Below, piece by piece: positions 52,801 through 62,602 of a stretch of DNA of 64,000 nucleotides (positions within the stretch are counted from its first letter, which is position 1; every line of letters begins with the position of its first letter). The notes beneath the pieces were generated by a model that saw only the letters and a list, made by a program, of their open reading frames with translations, was not told the DNA's origin and did no database searches. The stretch spans positions 12,812,961-12,876,960 of the forward strand of contig NC_135071.1 of NCBI RefSeq assembly GCF_051401765.1, read 5' to 3'. The position numbers and the translations under genes were made by a program. The DNA is from Calliopsis andreniformis. Lineage: Eukaryota; Arthropoda; Insecta; Hymenoptera; Andrenidae.

Positions 52801-55134
52801 AACATATCAGCATAAAAAAAATGGCCATCGCAAAGCAACGAAACATTTTTATGATTCGTGTTTTAGTACAGTCGGTTCTATAACGACGCATAAAAATGGA
52901 TCTCCGATTTCAATACAAACGTTTCAATAAAAACTGTTTTCCATTTTAAATAGTTGATCTACCGTTTCAAGCACATGTGTAGTTTATCATGCAGTCATAT
53001 AAGAGTGATTCATTTAACTCTTTCACCAAAATTTACGTGTAAACTGTATGCTGTATAAAAAGATCTTTCGGGAGAAAATTGTTTGGTATAAAGAAGAGCA
53101 TACAGTGCAATAATTAATTTTCTGCTATTTCCCTTTTTTATATTTTTATTAAAATATGAAGGCCACTTTCAGTTTTTTAATTATAATATGCAATATTTAA
53201 TCATGCCATGCGAATGTCTATTGAATACAGAATAAAAATAATTAAGGCATATGGGGTCAAAAATGAATAGTTACATTAATGAAAAAATGAGACAGTAAAA
53301 AGTTAATTATTGCACTGTATGCTCCTCTTTATACCAAACAATTTTCGTCTGTAACATTTTTTTATATAGCATATAATTTACAAGTAAATTTGGGTGAAAA
53401 AGTTAAATGACTCATTTTCTATACAGGATGATCCATTTGAAGTTTCTCATGTAACTATCTCCTAAACTACAGCTAGTTTCAAAAAATGTTTTAAATAAAA
53501 CGTCCACAAAGACAAAATTTGTGACCCTCAGGATGTCTCCCTTGAAAGAGGGTAAGTTTTATTTAAAACATTTTTTGAAACGAGCTATAACGTAGGAGAT
53601 GATTACATACGACGCTTCAGATGGATCACCCTGTATGTATCTAATGAAGATGGCAAAGATAGTCTTCATTAAGATAATTCCCAGCTACAATCTTAAAATC
53701 CCCGCCTACGAAAGATTTGAAACGGATTCTAGATAGAAGAATCTATCGTCTCACGACAATTGAAGCGGCTTTTCGCAAGAAGTACTCGAATGCTATTTGA
53801 TGTAATAGCATTAAGTGCCGTTTAACGTAACGACTCTCAAGAACTCTAAATAAAACTTCATAATTAGAATCAAGCGGGTATAATTCAAGACTTCCAGTTC
53901 ATTTCCTCCAATGAACCGCGAAGCGCCACCAATTTTCCCTCCCAACTTTTCCACTAAAACGCGAATTACTCCAGCTTACTGGCGGTCCAACATGGCCGTT
54001 GTATAATTTCAGTGACTAAAATCCCAGCTCGATAAGATTAATCGTGCTCAGATCGTCATCGACGACGATAGTACAATCGAAACGCGCGTTTAGGGTTCTG
54101 ACACATCGTGCACATGCTTCAAAAGTGACAGAACTCCAAGAAGTACCTAGATTGTTTAAAAGAAGCGACAATCTATTCGTGAACTTAGAGAAGAACAACA
54201 TACTGACTGAATTAATAAAATCGGTAAAAAGAATAGAGTTATCTACAGAAACTTCTGTTATTGTTCATACTATCTGAAATAATCTATACTAAGTCATCTC
54301 ATGTTTACATTCATTGATCATTGTTTTACTTCTAAAAAAATTCATACTTATTTTATAGAACAAGTTTTTGTCTTCCAGACAATAATTCTTTAATCGTCTT
54401 TTCAGAACATTTCGATTATTTTAAGTCGAACTGTGAAATGAGAAACGAGATTAACTCATTAAGGCCCAGAGTTCTTTCGCTCGCTATTTTTTTACAAATA
54501 AAATTTCAATTAGTGAATTCACATTATTGAATTCTATTTCTGATCTAGACTCTACAACACTTTGAAGACTGAATAAATTAAGATATTTATAACACTACAG
54601 TACACCAGTTTCTTGTAAGCCAGACCTTGTGGATTTTCTTCACATAATGAGCGCCTGTACTATAGTATATAGTATCATAAAATGTTTGATTCTCTCTATA
54701 ATTAATAATACATAGGATGTTACGTAACTCTGGACCTTAATGGACTAATTATAAGTTGACCTAATAATTACTCATTTGAGTACCTAATTAACTGCCAACT
54801 AAACTGTTTCATGGTCCCAAATAAAAAATCACGTGTCCCTCTCGACCAACACGTGCGACACGCAAATCCCCTACCCAAGGAGCAACCGCTCGAATGATCG
54901 AAAAATCGACTTACTTTTCGTCGCGTTCTCCAGCGCGTTCGGCTTGGCAACCACGATCGTGACGTTCTTGCTCTCGAAGAACGGCTTGACACGCTCGCAA
55001 TCGGCCACCGAATCGGTGTCGTTCCTCGGGTGTTCGGCGAATCGCGGCGATCGGGAGGACGCGAGATCGGTGCACAAGAGTACGAGGATCGAGACAGGTG
55101 CCAGGATCGCGCGATGCCTCTGCGTTGCTTTCAT
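13659..55134 (-). CDS. dally: dally (division abnormally delayed), glypican; 3' end outside window
   Basis: GPI-anchored cell-surface heparan-sulfate proteoglycan of the glypican family, a co-receptor and spreader for Wnt/Wg, BMP/Dpp and Hh ligands (family knowledge). Four exons (55134-54915, 45397-45257, 16837-16267, 13860-13659) splice at GT-AG sites with matching phases 1, 1 and 2 into 378 codons without a stop. A signal peptide is followed by Cys46, Cys76, the Cys80-Cys81 pair, Cys218, Cys279, the YCPRC motif (289/292), CSGFC (302/306) and MRGC (313), the glypican cysteine framework. The pattern around LFP.AYH, NPH and ATRLLVQAL fits the GPC3/5-dally branch better than the GPC4/6-dlp branch. 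N-glycosylation sequons occur in exons 1 and 3. Eleven of 14 family cysteines are present. The missing three, the Ser-Gly glycosaminoglycan sites and the GPI signal should lie in exons to the left of position 1. Confidence is high for a glypican and good for dally. Confidence 0.92.
13861..16266 (-). other. dally: dally intron 3 (2.4 kb)
   Basis: Bounded by donor GTGAGC and acceptor ATTGCAG. AT-rich. It contains one isolated transposon-like terminus (TACAGGGTGAGTCTCG at about 13957) without a detected partner. Nothing else was recognised. Confidence 0.8.
16267..16837 (-). CDS. dally: dally coding exon 3 (glypican core)
   Basis: 571 nt, residues 121-311. The acceptor TTGCTTGCAG ends at 16838; the donor GTGAGC lies at 16266-16261. 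It contains the core helices (RFIEFFKKLFPIAYHNAVNP), Cys218 in KTCLYE, a PFGTIPKQI loop, SKSLEATRLLVQAL, Cys279, YCPRC (289/292) and PCSGFC (302/306), ending TNVMR. Two sequons (NKT, NTS) are present. The frame stays open upstream of the acceptor, but exon 2 joins precisely at GAG ACC GTG, so the upstream methionine is not a start. Long open frames on the opposite strand here are shadows of this GC-rich exon. Confidence 0.95.
17117..17611. mobile_element. CAGGGTG-type MITE, about 495 bp
   Basis: The left end is CAGGGTGG and the right end CCACCCTG, both flanked by TA. Terminal inverted repeats extend about 30 bp with mismatches (ATCACGATATGTGGTCAGCTT against the complement of AAGCTGATTACGTTTCATGG). 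No transposase frame. TA duplication fits the Tc1/mariner group (inference). Confidence 0.6.
18850..19560. other. GC/CpG-rich patch in dally intron 2
   Basis: The GC-rich and CpG-rich character contrasts with the flanking AT-rich DNA. It contains polypyrimidine runs (TCTCTCCCTCTCCC near 19247). Overlapping open frames occur on both strands, none recognisable. It could be an enhancer or an internal promoter (inference). Confidence 0.35.
19950..20095. repeat. Dispersed palindromic repeat family P, copy A
   Basis: Contains CTCTGGCTCTGGGGTCCAG, ATGCGAAATGCACAGAA and the TCTCAAA-GTGTGGTTTTTGG segment shared with copies at 29183-29410 (inverted) and 37530-37757. This copy is diverged and appears truncated on the left. 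Confidence 0.55.
23724..23877. mobile_element. hAT-like MITE, 154 bp
   Basis: Termini CAGTATTGCCAAATGCC and its complement GGCATCTGATAATACTG. The palindrome covers nearly all of the element. The 8-bp flanks GTTCAGAG and GTCCAAAG match at 6 of 8 positions, as expected for an aged hAT target duplication. Confidence 0.6.
26980..27052. repeat. Repeat family D, left fragment, split by fold-back insertion
   Basis: AAGGTAAATGTCCCAA followed by a segment similar to that at 39853. The family continues on the far side of the 1.12-kb palindrome (28174-28340), with AATTAAATAAAATAAGTGTTAG matching the copy at 39960-40000. Confidence 0.5.
27053..28173. mobile_element. 1.12-kb fold-back (palindromic) DNA transposon
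   Basis: Begins CAGGGTGTAACAAAAATG and ends CATTTTTGTTACACCCTG, flanked by TA on both sides. The outer arms of about 230 bp are nearly identical in inverted orientation (GTCGCAGTTCCTTAAAAGG, CGTTAACGAGTTATTAACG, CAATGAGAGCGCGAGTTTGC all recur as complements). Further inside, 27486-27560 is complementary to 27708-27782 (TGTGTCACTGGGTCACTGTA). The left half carries about 100 extra bases. No transposase; small open frames are by-products. High arm identity suggests it is the youngest element in the window. Confidence 0.85.
28174..28340. repeat. Repeat family D, right fragment
   Basis: The continuation of the repeat broken by the 27053-28173 palindrome. TTAGATATAGTAAAACAG...GTGTTAGAGTCCAGATA aligns with 39950-40010. 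Confidence 0.45.
28404..28465. repeat. Tandem 7-bp repeat (AAATTTC)n
   Basis: About eight to nine near-perfect units of CAAATTT with one variant (CAAATTC). Confidence 0.9.
29183..29410. repeat. Repeat family P, copy B (inverted)
   Basis: In the opposite orientation to 37530-37757: GAATAGTACGAGTTCAAGAACC, ACATTTTACGTATCTGGACC and GTATTAAGTCCACTTGCTTTC correspond to complements of that copy. The unit is itself palindromic, with GAATCGATGA near the left and TCATCGATTC near the right end. Confidence 0.6.
30586..30892. mobile_element. pogo-like element carrying a nested MITE
   Basis: Left terminus CAGTAAAACCTCGTTTAT; right terminus ATAAACGAGGTTCTAT as its complement. The middle is occupied by a separate palindromic element at 30685-30838. 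No transposase. Confidence 0.6.
30685..30838. mobile_element. ACTGCC-type MITE, copy 1 (nested)
   Basis: ATACTGCCCAACTATGGAG on the left, CTCCATAGTTGCGCAGAATA on the right. Interior shared with 51286-51447 (AAAAATGTGAAG...TTTTGCATCT, AGTACTGCTTTT). About 154 bp, inside a pogo-like element. Confidence 0.65.
30894..31216. mobile_element. CAGGRTG-type fold-back MITE, 323 bp
   Basis: Ends CAGGATGCTTCATAACATGTG and CACGTGTTATGAAACACCCTG, flanked by TA (30892-30893 and 31217-31218). Inner arms also pair: CATACAGTTCTCAC with GTGAGAACTGTATG, and GAGGCTTTCG with CGAAAGCCTC. It abuts the pogo-like end at 30892. Confidence 0.75.
31931..32104. mobile_element. CAGGGTTGCCACACA palindromic MITE, 174 bp
   Basis: Termini CAGGGTTGCCACACA and TGTGTGGCAACCCTG are exact complements. 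Inner arms include GGGAAGGAAGAGATGGGT against CCCATTATTTCTTCCTTAA. The terminus resembles hAT MITEs, but a clear 8-bp target duplication is not visible. Confidence 0.65.
37530..37757. repeat. Repeat family P, copy C (palindromic)
   Basis: TGGACCCCAGAGCCAATGTG on the left is mirrored by CACTCTGGCTCTGTGGTTCA on the right. Outer GAATCGAAGGACAGTAC pairs with GTACTATTCAACAAATC...GATTC. Related to copies A and B. Confidence 0.65.
38914..39052. mobile_element. GTAAGGCAAAA-type MITE, copy 1, 139 bp
   Basis: TCTGTGGTTGTAAGGCAAAA at the left; the right end TGACAACCACAGA completes the inverted repeat. Shares TAAGGCAAAACGACCTATGT with copies at 45450 and 51462. Confidence 0.6.
39853..40095. repeat. Repeat family D, copies at 39853 and 40066
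   Basis: AAGGTAAATGTCCCGATA starts the first unit and AAGGTAAATGTTCCAATAG the second. GTTCAGATATTGGGACAC near 40000 is a partial inverted counterpart. Related pieces lie at 12171 and 26980. Confidence 0.5.
41060..41220. repeat. Imperfect (AAATTTTC)n tandem repeat
   Basis: About 18 degenerate 7-9 bp units of CAAATTTT type. Same flavour as the array at 28404 but much more diverged. Confidence 0.75.
44858..45048. repeat. Fold-back palindrome downstream of dally exon 2
   Basis: Arms of about 85 bp: ATAATATTCGCCAAATG...TTTTCAAAGTTATAAAC on the left and GTTTATAACTTTGAAAATA...CATTTGGCGAATATTA on the right. About 210 nt into intron 2 from the exon 2 donor. Confidence 0.7.
45257..45397 (-). CDS. dally: dally coding exon 2 (CNGLCC motif)
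   Basis: Residues 74-121, 141 nt. The acceptor TTTGATTTCAG lies at 45398 and up, and the donor GTAAGA at 45256-45251. The exon carries CNGLCC followed by DYATEDLL and an amphipathic stretch ending SLQGLLATTADALR, the expected N-terminal glypican CC-x-x-ATE region. It is entered in phase 1 and left in phase 1 (G + AG makes Glu121). It lies isolated about 9.5 kb from exon 1 and 28.4 kb from exon 3. Palindromic elements sit close on both sides (45450-45689 and 44858-45048). Confidence 0.9.
45450..45689. mobile_element. GTAAGGCAAAA-type MITE, copy 2, just upstream of dally exon 2
   Basis: TATCTGTACTGTAGTTGC with CGTAAGGCAAAATGATTC on the left, and ATTTCGTTTTGCCTTA with CACAGATATA on the right. 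It lies about 52 nt from the exon 2 acceptor in intron 1, in branch-point range. Confidence 0.65.
46678..47290. mobile_element. 0.61-kb fold-back element
   Basis: Almost the whole element is a palindrome with arms near 250-300 bp. GTTGTCCAGTGATGCCATGA pairs with TCGTGATGTCACTGGACAGC. GAAATGACATTAGGTGCAAG pairs with GCCTAGTGTCATTTC, and GGTAGAGGGGGAACTTCTTG with AAAAGTTCCCTTTCTACC. Both ends are flanked by TA (46676-46677, 47291-47292). Arms are diverged, so it is older than the 27053 palindrome. Confidence 0.8.
47293..47390. mobile_element. pogo-like terminus remnant
   Basis: CAGTGGAATCTCGATCACC begins directly after the TA that flanks the fold-back element ending at 47290. The right partner was not found. 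Confidence 0.4.
48641..48785. mobile_element. PIF/Harbinger-like MITE, 145 bp, TTA duplication
   Basis: Ends GGCCCAATGCACACGAGCG and CGTTCGTGTGCATTGGCCC (inverted, about 19 bp with two mismatches). The flanking trinucleotide TTA is present on both sides (48638-48640, 48786-48788), the PIF/Harbinger target signature. Confidence 0.75.
49528..49763. mobile_element. Tc1/mariner-like MITE, 236 bp
   Basis: Left CACTATCGTGCATAAGTATT, right AATACTTATGCACGCTAGTG as its complement. The GTGCATAAGTATTTGAACAC terminus is typical of Tc1-like elements. AT-rich interior without transposase. Confidence 0.65.
51286..51447. mobile_element. ACTGCC-type MITE, copy 2
   Basis: TATACTGCCTAATTATGGAG and CTCCATAGTTAGACAGTATA. 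Aligned interior with 30685-30838. About 162 bp. Confidence 0.65.
51462..51694. mobile_element. GTAAGGCAAAA-type MITE, copy 3
   Basis: TATCTGTGTTTGTAAGGC with AAAATGACCTAAATTACAT on the left; ATGTGACATAGATCGTTTTA and ACAACCACACATATA on the right. Fifteen bases beyond the ACTGCC-type copy 2. Confidence 0.6.
53001..53417. mobile_element. 0.42-kb fold-back element
   Basis: Arms of about 125 bp: TTCACCAAAATTTACGTGTAA, AATTGTTTGGTATAAAGAAG and GCATACAGTGCAATAATTAA each recur as complements at 53293-53395. AT-rich loop. No coding potential. Confidence 0.75.
53424..53633. mobile_element. CAGGRTG-type MITE, 210 bp
   Basis: CAGGATGATCCATTTGAAG on the left and CTTCAGATGGATCACCCTG on the right, with TA on both sides. 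Inner arms GTTTCAAAAAATGTTTTAAA and TTTAAAACATTTTTTGAAAC are almost exact complements. It lies 6 bases after the neighbouring fold-back. Confidence 0.75.
54915..55134 (-). CDS. dally: dally coding exon 1 (signal peptide)
   Basis: Encodes residues 1-73. The start is the ATG at 55134-55132 in a good context (caaaATGa). An open frame extends upstream but has no ATG, only a TTG at 55188. Residues 1 to about 27 form a signal peptide: a basic stretch MKATQRHR, then a hydrophobic ILAPVSILVLLC core. Cys46 and the FFESKN motif open the mature glypican. Sequons NDT, NVT and NAT are present. The exon ends AAA-A before GTAAGT (donor 54914-54909), phase 1, joining exon 2 to give T74. The sequence is GC-rich, unlike Mcm7 next door. 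Confidence 0.88.
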
Positions 55135-56449
55135 TTTGAACTGGCGGAAAAACGGAAACGGAGGAGAAACGGCGATGGGCACCGCCAAGTTCCGTAAATC
55201 GTGATCGAGGGAGACGGTCAGAGGGACAGAGGGAGAGAGAGAGAAAGGGACGAAGAGCGCGGAGCAGCGAGACGATTCAATTCCTCCTCCTCCTCCTCCT
55301 TCGTCGCGTATTCGACACGATCGTTCGAAGAGTCATCAACCGCGGGACGCTTCCTCTTTCCTCCTGCTCCTTCGGCGCTGTCAAACGACACGGCGACGGA
55401 GAGTGCGGGTGTTACTGCGGGACCTCGAGGACCGCGAGACGTGCATTTGGTGCGATGGACAGACGAGACCGCTATAGTAATCACGACGTGCACTGGGACC
55501 GCGCGCGCGACACAGTGTTATGGCCCGCACACATGCACACCCGGCCACTCCGGGTACACCACAATAATGAGCACACACATGCACGCACGTTTAACTGCAC
55601 GCAAGCAGCATGCATGCATGCACGACACGACACGCGTTCCACGAGTAGCTCGATGCGACTGAAGTGACGAGAGGCACCCGCGTATTCACGATTCGACCGC
55701 CACTCTCCCACTACTCATCCGATTCGTTGGCTACCCTCTGCCCTCTCTACCAAACTTTCTGGCCGAGCCGAACTCGTCCACCTACTCGCTGATTTACCTA
55801 CCAGGGGGACTCCTTTTGGGAATCATTTAGAGAGTTTTAGTGTGCTTCGAGAGCGACAGGTGGAGCCACTGGTCGTTGGTTATTATCTTCTGTAGGTTTC
55901 TTGTTCCGAGGGTAACTACTTTGTCGACCCTGAGAAATTGAAAATGAGTTTAGTCACGGACGAGATGAATATACAGGCTGCAGTCCGAAATTCAGCTAAA
56001 ATTGCTAATATAGTTGAAGTTGTAAACACTGATTCATGATATGAGCTGTGTTACGTGGTGTATGCAGTATTTAGCAGTTTTAGCAGTCAGCTAATTTCGA
56101 ACTCCAGCCATAGTATCACTAAAAAACATACTTTTTGAATTGTGTCACTTTTGAAACACATGTGCGATATGTATTCATATCTGAAAATAATTGACTGAAG
56201 AACTCGAGCTAATTCGACAGTTATAATAATTAAAAAAATAGAAATTTTAGGTTTTATATGAACTTCGTGAACCATGGAGCTTTAGAACCCCAAAAGTGTG
56301 AGACAGAAAAAAGCATTGTTTGTTTAGTCTATTCTGTATATATACATAATTTTACTATGTAATAACATGAAAAGATTTTACTTATTTTCGAAGCAGTTAA
56401 AAAGACCAAGAAATTTTACATAATACTAAAGAAAATGTTAATAACTTAC
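55135..56449. other. dally 5' region: 5' UTR, promoter and flanking DNA
   Basis: 55135-55750 is GC/CpG-rich with short GA- and TCC-microsatellites (55200-55300) and a GCAT tandem near 55606-55625. This is consistent with dally promoter and 5' UTR sequence immediately upstream of the start codon. 55750-56449 becomes AT-rich. Long open frames on both strands in 55200-55710 reflect low stop-codon density in GC-rich, repeat-biased DNA and match no family I know. Confidence 0.45.
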
Positions 56450-56534
56450 CTTTCCAATGATGAACTCTACACTATATGTCATGCCGCTTAAAATGGACTG
56501 CGCGCGCATTTCTTTTAGTGTCCTTAACAACCAC
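56450..56534 (-). CDS. Possible unrecognised small coding or 5' UTR exon
   Basis: 85 nt bounded on the minus strand by an acceptor (TACGTAACAG) and a strong donor (GGAAAG then GTAAGT). One frame is open throughout, 28 codons, and includes LKEMRAQSILSGMTYSVEF. An ATG at 56509 has context AGAAATGC. I do not recognise the protein. The exon ends in phase 0, so it cannot splice in frame to dally exon 2 (entered in phase 1). It could instead be a 5' UTR exon of dally or part of a separate small gene between Mcm7 and dally. Downstream exons cannot be fixed: several acceptors in 56220-56285 give short open continuations. Chance open frames of this size are common, so confidence is low. Confidence 0.3.
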
Positions 56535-57109
56535 CTGTTACGTACAACATAGAAATTCAATAAAAGTTAATAAAAACGAAGTAAAATAACACATACTATC
56601 TTTATTTCTCGTTAGAATCCATAAAAATGTAATAATAGTCTACAAAATGATATTAATTTAAATTTTTCCGAAGTTTTGAAATCATTATTTGAATTTCGAC
56701 ACCATTGTGCTTTACATACTTGCCTTAGGTTCTTCCATCGACTGGACCCTCTCCCCAATACAAAAAGATATTAAATTGAAGAAAATAATAAGTCAAGTTT
56801 ACTTTACTAAGAAAGTATATGAAAATGCAAGAAATATCTCAAATTTACAATATTCATATAAATTTACTAAAGGAAAGGAAAATATTAAGTGAAAATATGG
56901 CCGCGTACTCATAAAATCGGAAAACGAGTTTTTATTTGAAGAATTAATCGTTCAAATTATATTAATCATTAAAATTAAGATCAATTTGTCATTAAATATG
57001 TAATAGTATGTTAAAATTAACAAAATATACCTTTAGAAATGGTCAGGATACGCCAAAAACAGGATTAAACGCTTCTGACACAAGAAATACGTTTTACTCC
57101 TAGCAAGTT

Positions 57110-57195
57110 TAGGAATGAACTGACAGCGCGCGCAATTTAAATAGATAACTGACAAACATGGCTGCCGAATTCAACAATAATGGCGGGAAAAGGTG
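57110..57195. promoter_or_regulatory. CpG/E2F-bearing promoter-like patch between Mcm7 and dally
   Basis: A GCGCGCGC run at about 57126-57133 lies near GGCGGGAAA (E2F-type, 57182-57190) and an ATGGC in very good Kozak context at 57158. On the plus strand that ATG opens a 12-codon frame ending at a GTGCGT donor. On the minus strand the patch lies upstream of the possible exon at 56534. It looks like a promoter and is too far from the Mcm7 start (3 kb) to serve it simply. Confidence 0.35.
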
Positions 57196-57266
57196 CGTAC
57201 ATAGAACACAAAGAAATTAATTTCTAATTGCAATGAAGATAGAATTTAGTATAATAAGGTATGAAA

Positions 57267-57272
57267 TTTATT
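57267..57272 (-). terminator. Mcm7 poly(A) signal candidate
   Basis: AATAAA on the minus strand, about 104 nt downstream of the Mcm7 stop codon. It is the first hexamer after the stop and at a plausible spacing. Confidence 0.5.
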
Positions 57273-57375
57273 TGTAAAAACCGGTATAAACATACAAGAA
57301 TGTCTTCAAAGGCATCAGAGTATAAAAAATAGTGTCTTATACATCATCAGACTAAGTATACTATGAGTAAAATAT

Positions 57376-60246
<2,871 letters not shown>

Positions 60247-60686
60247 TGTCGAAAATTCGCTTACACAATTTTTTTAATATCCAATATATTTTCTTTCTTC
60301 TCAAAGAAATCTACTATGCTCCAAAATTACAGACACGATCGTTGAACTTTCGGTGTACCTTTCCCGCCTAAATCGAACCGGATGTTTATCTATACTCTGT
60401 GCCAGTCTGCCAATAAATCGACATTTTTAAATTTGAATTTCGAAAATATTTTTAAATACAACTTCTACATTTAAATAAACATGTTTCATTCCAATAATTT
60501 TATCAGCTTAATTCCAAACATACTATTTATATAAAATTAGTTTTTTCTCATAATTAGAACAGAGTAATTCATATTAATCCTCTGTAGGTAAGTTAGGTGC
60601 AAATGAAAAATATTGTATACATAGAAATGAGGTTAGTTGTATGTCACATGTCTTTACCAAATCTGCCAACAGTTTTTAAATAAGAA
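60247..60686. promoter_or_regulatory. Bidirectional promoter region, Mcm7 / bystin, with E2F-type site
   Basis: Only 441 nt separate the two start codons, which point away from each other, so both promoters and 5' UTRs lie here. TTTCCCGCC at 60360-60368 matches the E2F consensus and sits 114 nt upstream of the Mcm7 ATG. MCM genes are classic E2F targets. No TATA box is evident at a convincing spacing. The half nearest bystin is AT-rich. Confidence 0.65.
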
Positions 60687-60687
60687 A

Positions 60688-62257
60688 ATGGGGAAAGCAA
60701 AAAAAGTGAAAGTTTCCAAAGGTGAAACAAAGCAACAAAAAGTACCATTAGCAGATCAAATAGAAGATGAAAAAACAGTAAAGTCAAAAAATAGACATAA
60801 AATTCGAACTCGCCATGATGAAGATGAAGAGGTTATATTTACATTTTATAATATGATAAAACTTTAAGGAAATGTTGTTTTATTATGGTTTATTACGTAT
60901 TATCTCTAGAATTAGTAGTAATTTTTATAAACATGAACTACTAATTGTAGTTCTTGAATGTTATATTTAATGATAAGTATCTCAAATCAGATTATGTTTA
61001 TGTTATTTTTATGTTTCTTTAATTGTGTAGTTTGTGGACCCTTCTCTCACAAAAAGAATTCTATCCCAAGCCAGAAGACAACAGATAGAAATTGAAGAAG
61101 AAAATGGAATGGGACAATCATCACAATCCACAAAAAAACCAGTGGTAAAATTTGGATCAGAATTCAGTGATACAGAAGAACAATCAAGTGAAGATGAGTT
61201 AAACGATTCCCAATATTATGAAGATATTCAAATAAATGAGGAAGATGAAATAGCTATACAGAAATTTATGTCTAAGGATTCTGCACCTATGAGAACATTA
61301 GCTGATATAATATTGGAGAAATTAACAGAAAAGAAAACCGAAATTGAAACACAGTTTTCAGATGTAGGTTCTATGCAAATACAAGATTTAGATCCAAGGG
61401 TTAAAGCAATGTATGAAGGTGTTAGAGATGTTTTAGCAAAATATCGCAGTGGAAAATTACCTAAAGCATTTAAAATTGTTCCTAATTTAAAAAATTGGGA
61501 ACAAATATTGTACATCACAGATCCACCAAAATGGTCAGCTGCTGCAATGTATCAGGCTACTAGGATATTTGCTTCTAATCTAAAAGAAAAAATGGCACAA
61601 AGGTTTTATAATTTGGTATTGTTACCCCGTGTTAGAGATGACCTAGCAGAATACAAGAGATTAAACTTTCATTTGTACCAAGCATTGAGAAAAGCACTAT
61701 TCAAACCTGGTGGTTTTATGAAGGGAATTTTACTTCCTTTATTAGAATCTGGGACCTGTACATTAAGGGAAGCTGTTATTGTTGGATCAGTGATTGCCAA
61801 AAATTCGATACCAATTTTACATTCTTCAGCAGCAATACTAAAAATTGCAGAAATGGATTATACAGGTGCAAATAGTATTTTTCTAAGAATATTCTTTGAT
61901 AAAAAGTATGCCCTTCCATACAGAGTCATAGATGGTGTTGTATTTCATTTTCTTAGGTAAGATATACTAAAATTCGTGTTCATAGCTTTAATTGACCATT
62001 ACATCTTAAAAGCAATATTTGTTTATAGGTTTGAAAGGGATCCTAGAGAAATGCCAGTATTATGGCATCAAGCATTATTAACATTTGTACAACGTTACAA
62101 AAGTGATATAAGTTCTGAACAAAAGGATGGTTTACTGGGATTATTAAAGAAGCAATCACATCATACAATTACAGCTGAAGTACGAAGAGAATTACAACAT
62201 GCTAAATGCAGAGATGTAGAAATCACAGAACCTACATCTGAACCAATGGTTTATTGA
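60688..62257 (+). CDS. bys: Bystin, 40S ribosome biogenesis factor
   Basis: Bystin (yeast Enp1) is a nucleolar and cytoplasmic pre-40S assembly factor needed for 18S rRNA processing. Exons: 60688-60831, 61031-61956, 62029-62257; 1299 nt, 432 aa (human about 437). The start ATG has context gaaaATGG. The N-terminus is lysine-rich (MGKAKKVKV) with PLADQI, then an acidic middle, [12 protein letters not shown] [16 protein letters not shown], and [19 protein letters not shown]. The highly conserved bystin core follows: [84 protein letters not shown]. The exon 1 donor GTTATA is weak, but joining DEDEE to [11 protein letters not shown] restores the family sequence. Introns are 199 and 72 bp. AATAAA at 62306-62311 and 62328-62333 are candidate poly(A) signals. 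It converges on RNASEH2B, with 345 nt between the stop codons. Confidence 0.96.
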
Positions 62258-62602
62258 ATGTTGAACTTTTTTACATTATTGAATTTGTAAATTAAAACTC
62301 TATAAAATAAAAATGTAAAATAAGGCGAATAAAAGTGTCTCATTATTAACAATATTTTAAGTACATGTATAACATTTATATAAATTAGTTTAAGAACTCA
62401 TGTTTCAATAACAATTACAAAGCAATTATCATGACATGAACCGATTAAAATTGTAGAATCAACAGATATTTTGATATGATAATATGCTCATCTTTAGACG
62501 TATAAAACATATAAAAAGACAAAAAATTCTGGCATATAAAAAGCGGATTTCGTGATCATAAATAGATACCGTAATAAATTCTCGCAATTACACTTCATAT
62601 TT
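62258..62602. other. Convergent 3' UTR region, bystin / RNASEH2B
   Basis: 345 AT-rich bases between the two stop codons. Bystin has two AATAAA signals 49 and 71 nt after its stop. Transcripts of the two genes may overlap here. No further coding exon is seen. Confidence 0.6.
62306..62311 (+). terminator. Bystin poly(A) signal candidate
   Basis: AATAAA 49 nt after the bystin stop. A second copy lies at 62328-62333. Confidence 0.5.

Larger units (their letters stand above)
45398..54914 (-). other. dally: dally intron 1 (9.5 kb)
   Basis: Bounded by the exon 1 donor GTAAGT and the exon 2 acceptor TTTCAG. AT-rich. It holds the palindromic elements listed separately at 45450, 46678, 47293, 48641, 49528, 51286, 51462, 53001 and 53424, plus a GC-rich patch at 46130-46520. 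No convincing nested gene was seen on either strand. Confidence 0.8.

Noticed and set aside
13659..55134. Assignment as dally-like (dlp, GPC4/6 type)
   Set aside because: The CNGLCC/ATE segment, the LFP-AYH core and the NGP motif after MRGC fit the dally/GPC3-5 branch better. dlp is still possible if a phylogeny disagrees.
55201..55711. 153-codon and other frames around the dally 5' region
   Set aside because: Driven by GA, TCC and GCAT microsatellites in probable 5' UTR/promoter DNA.
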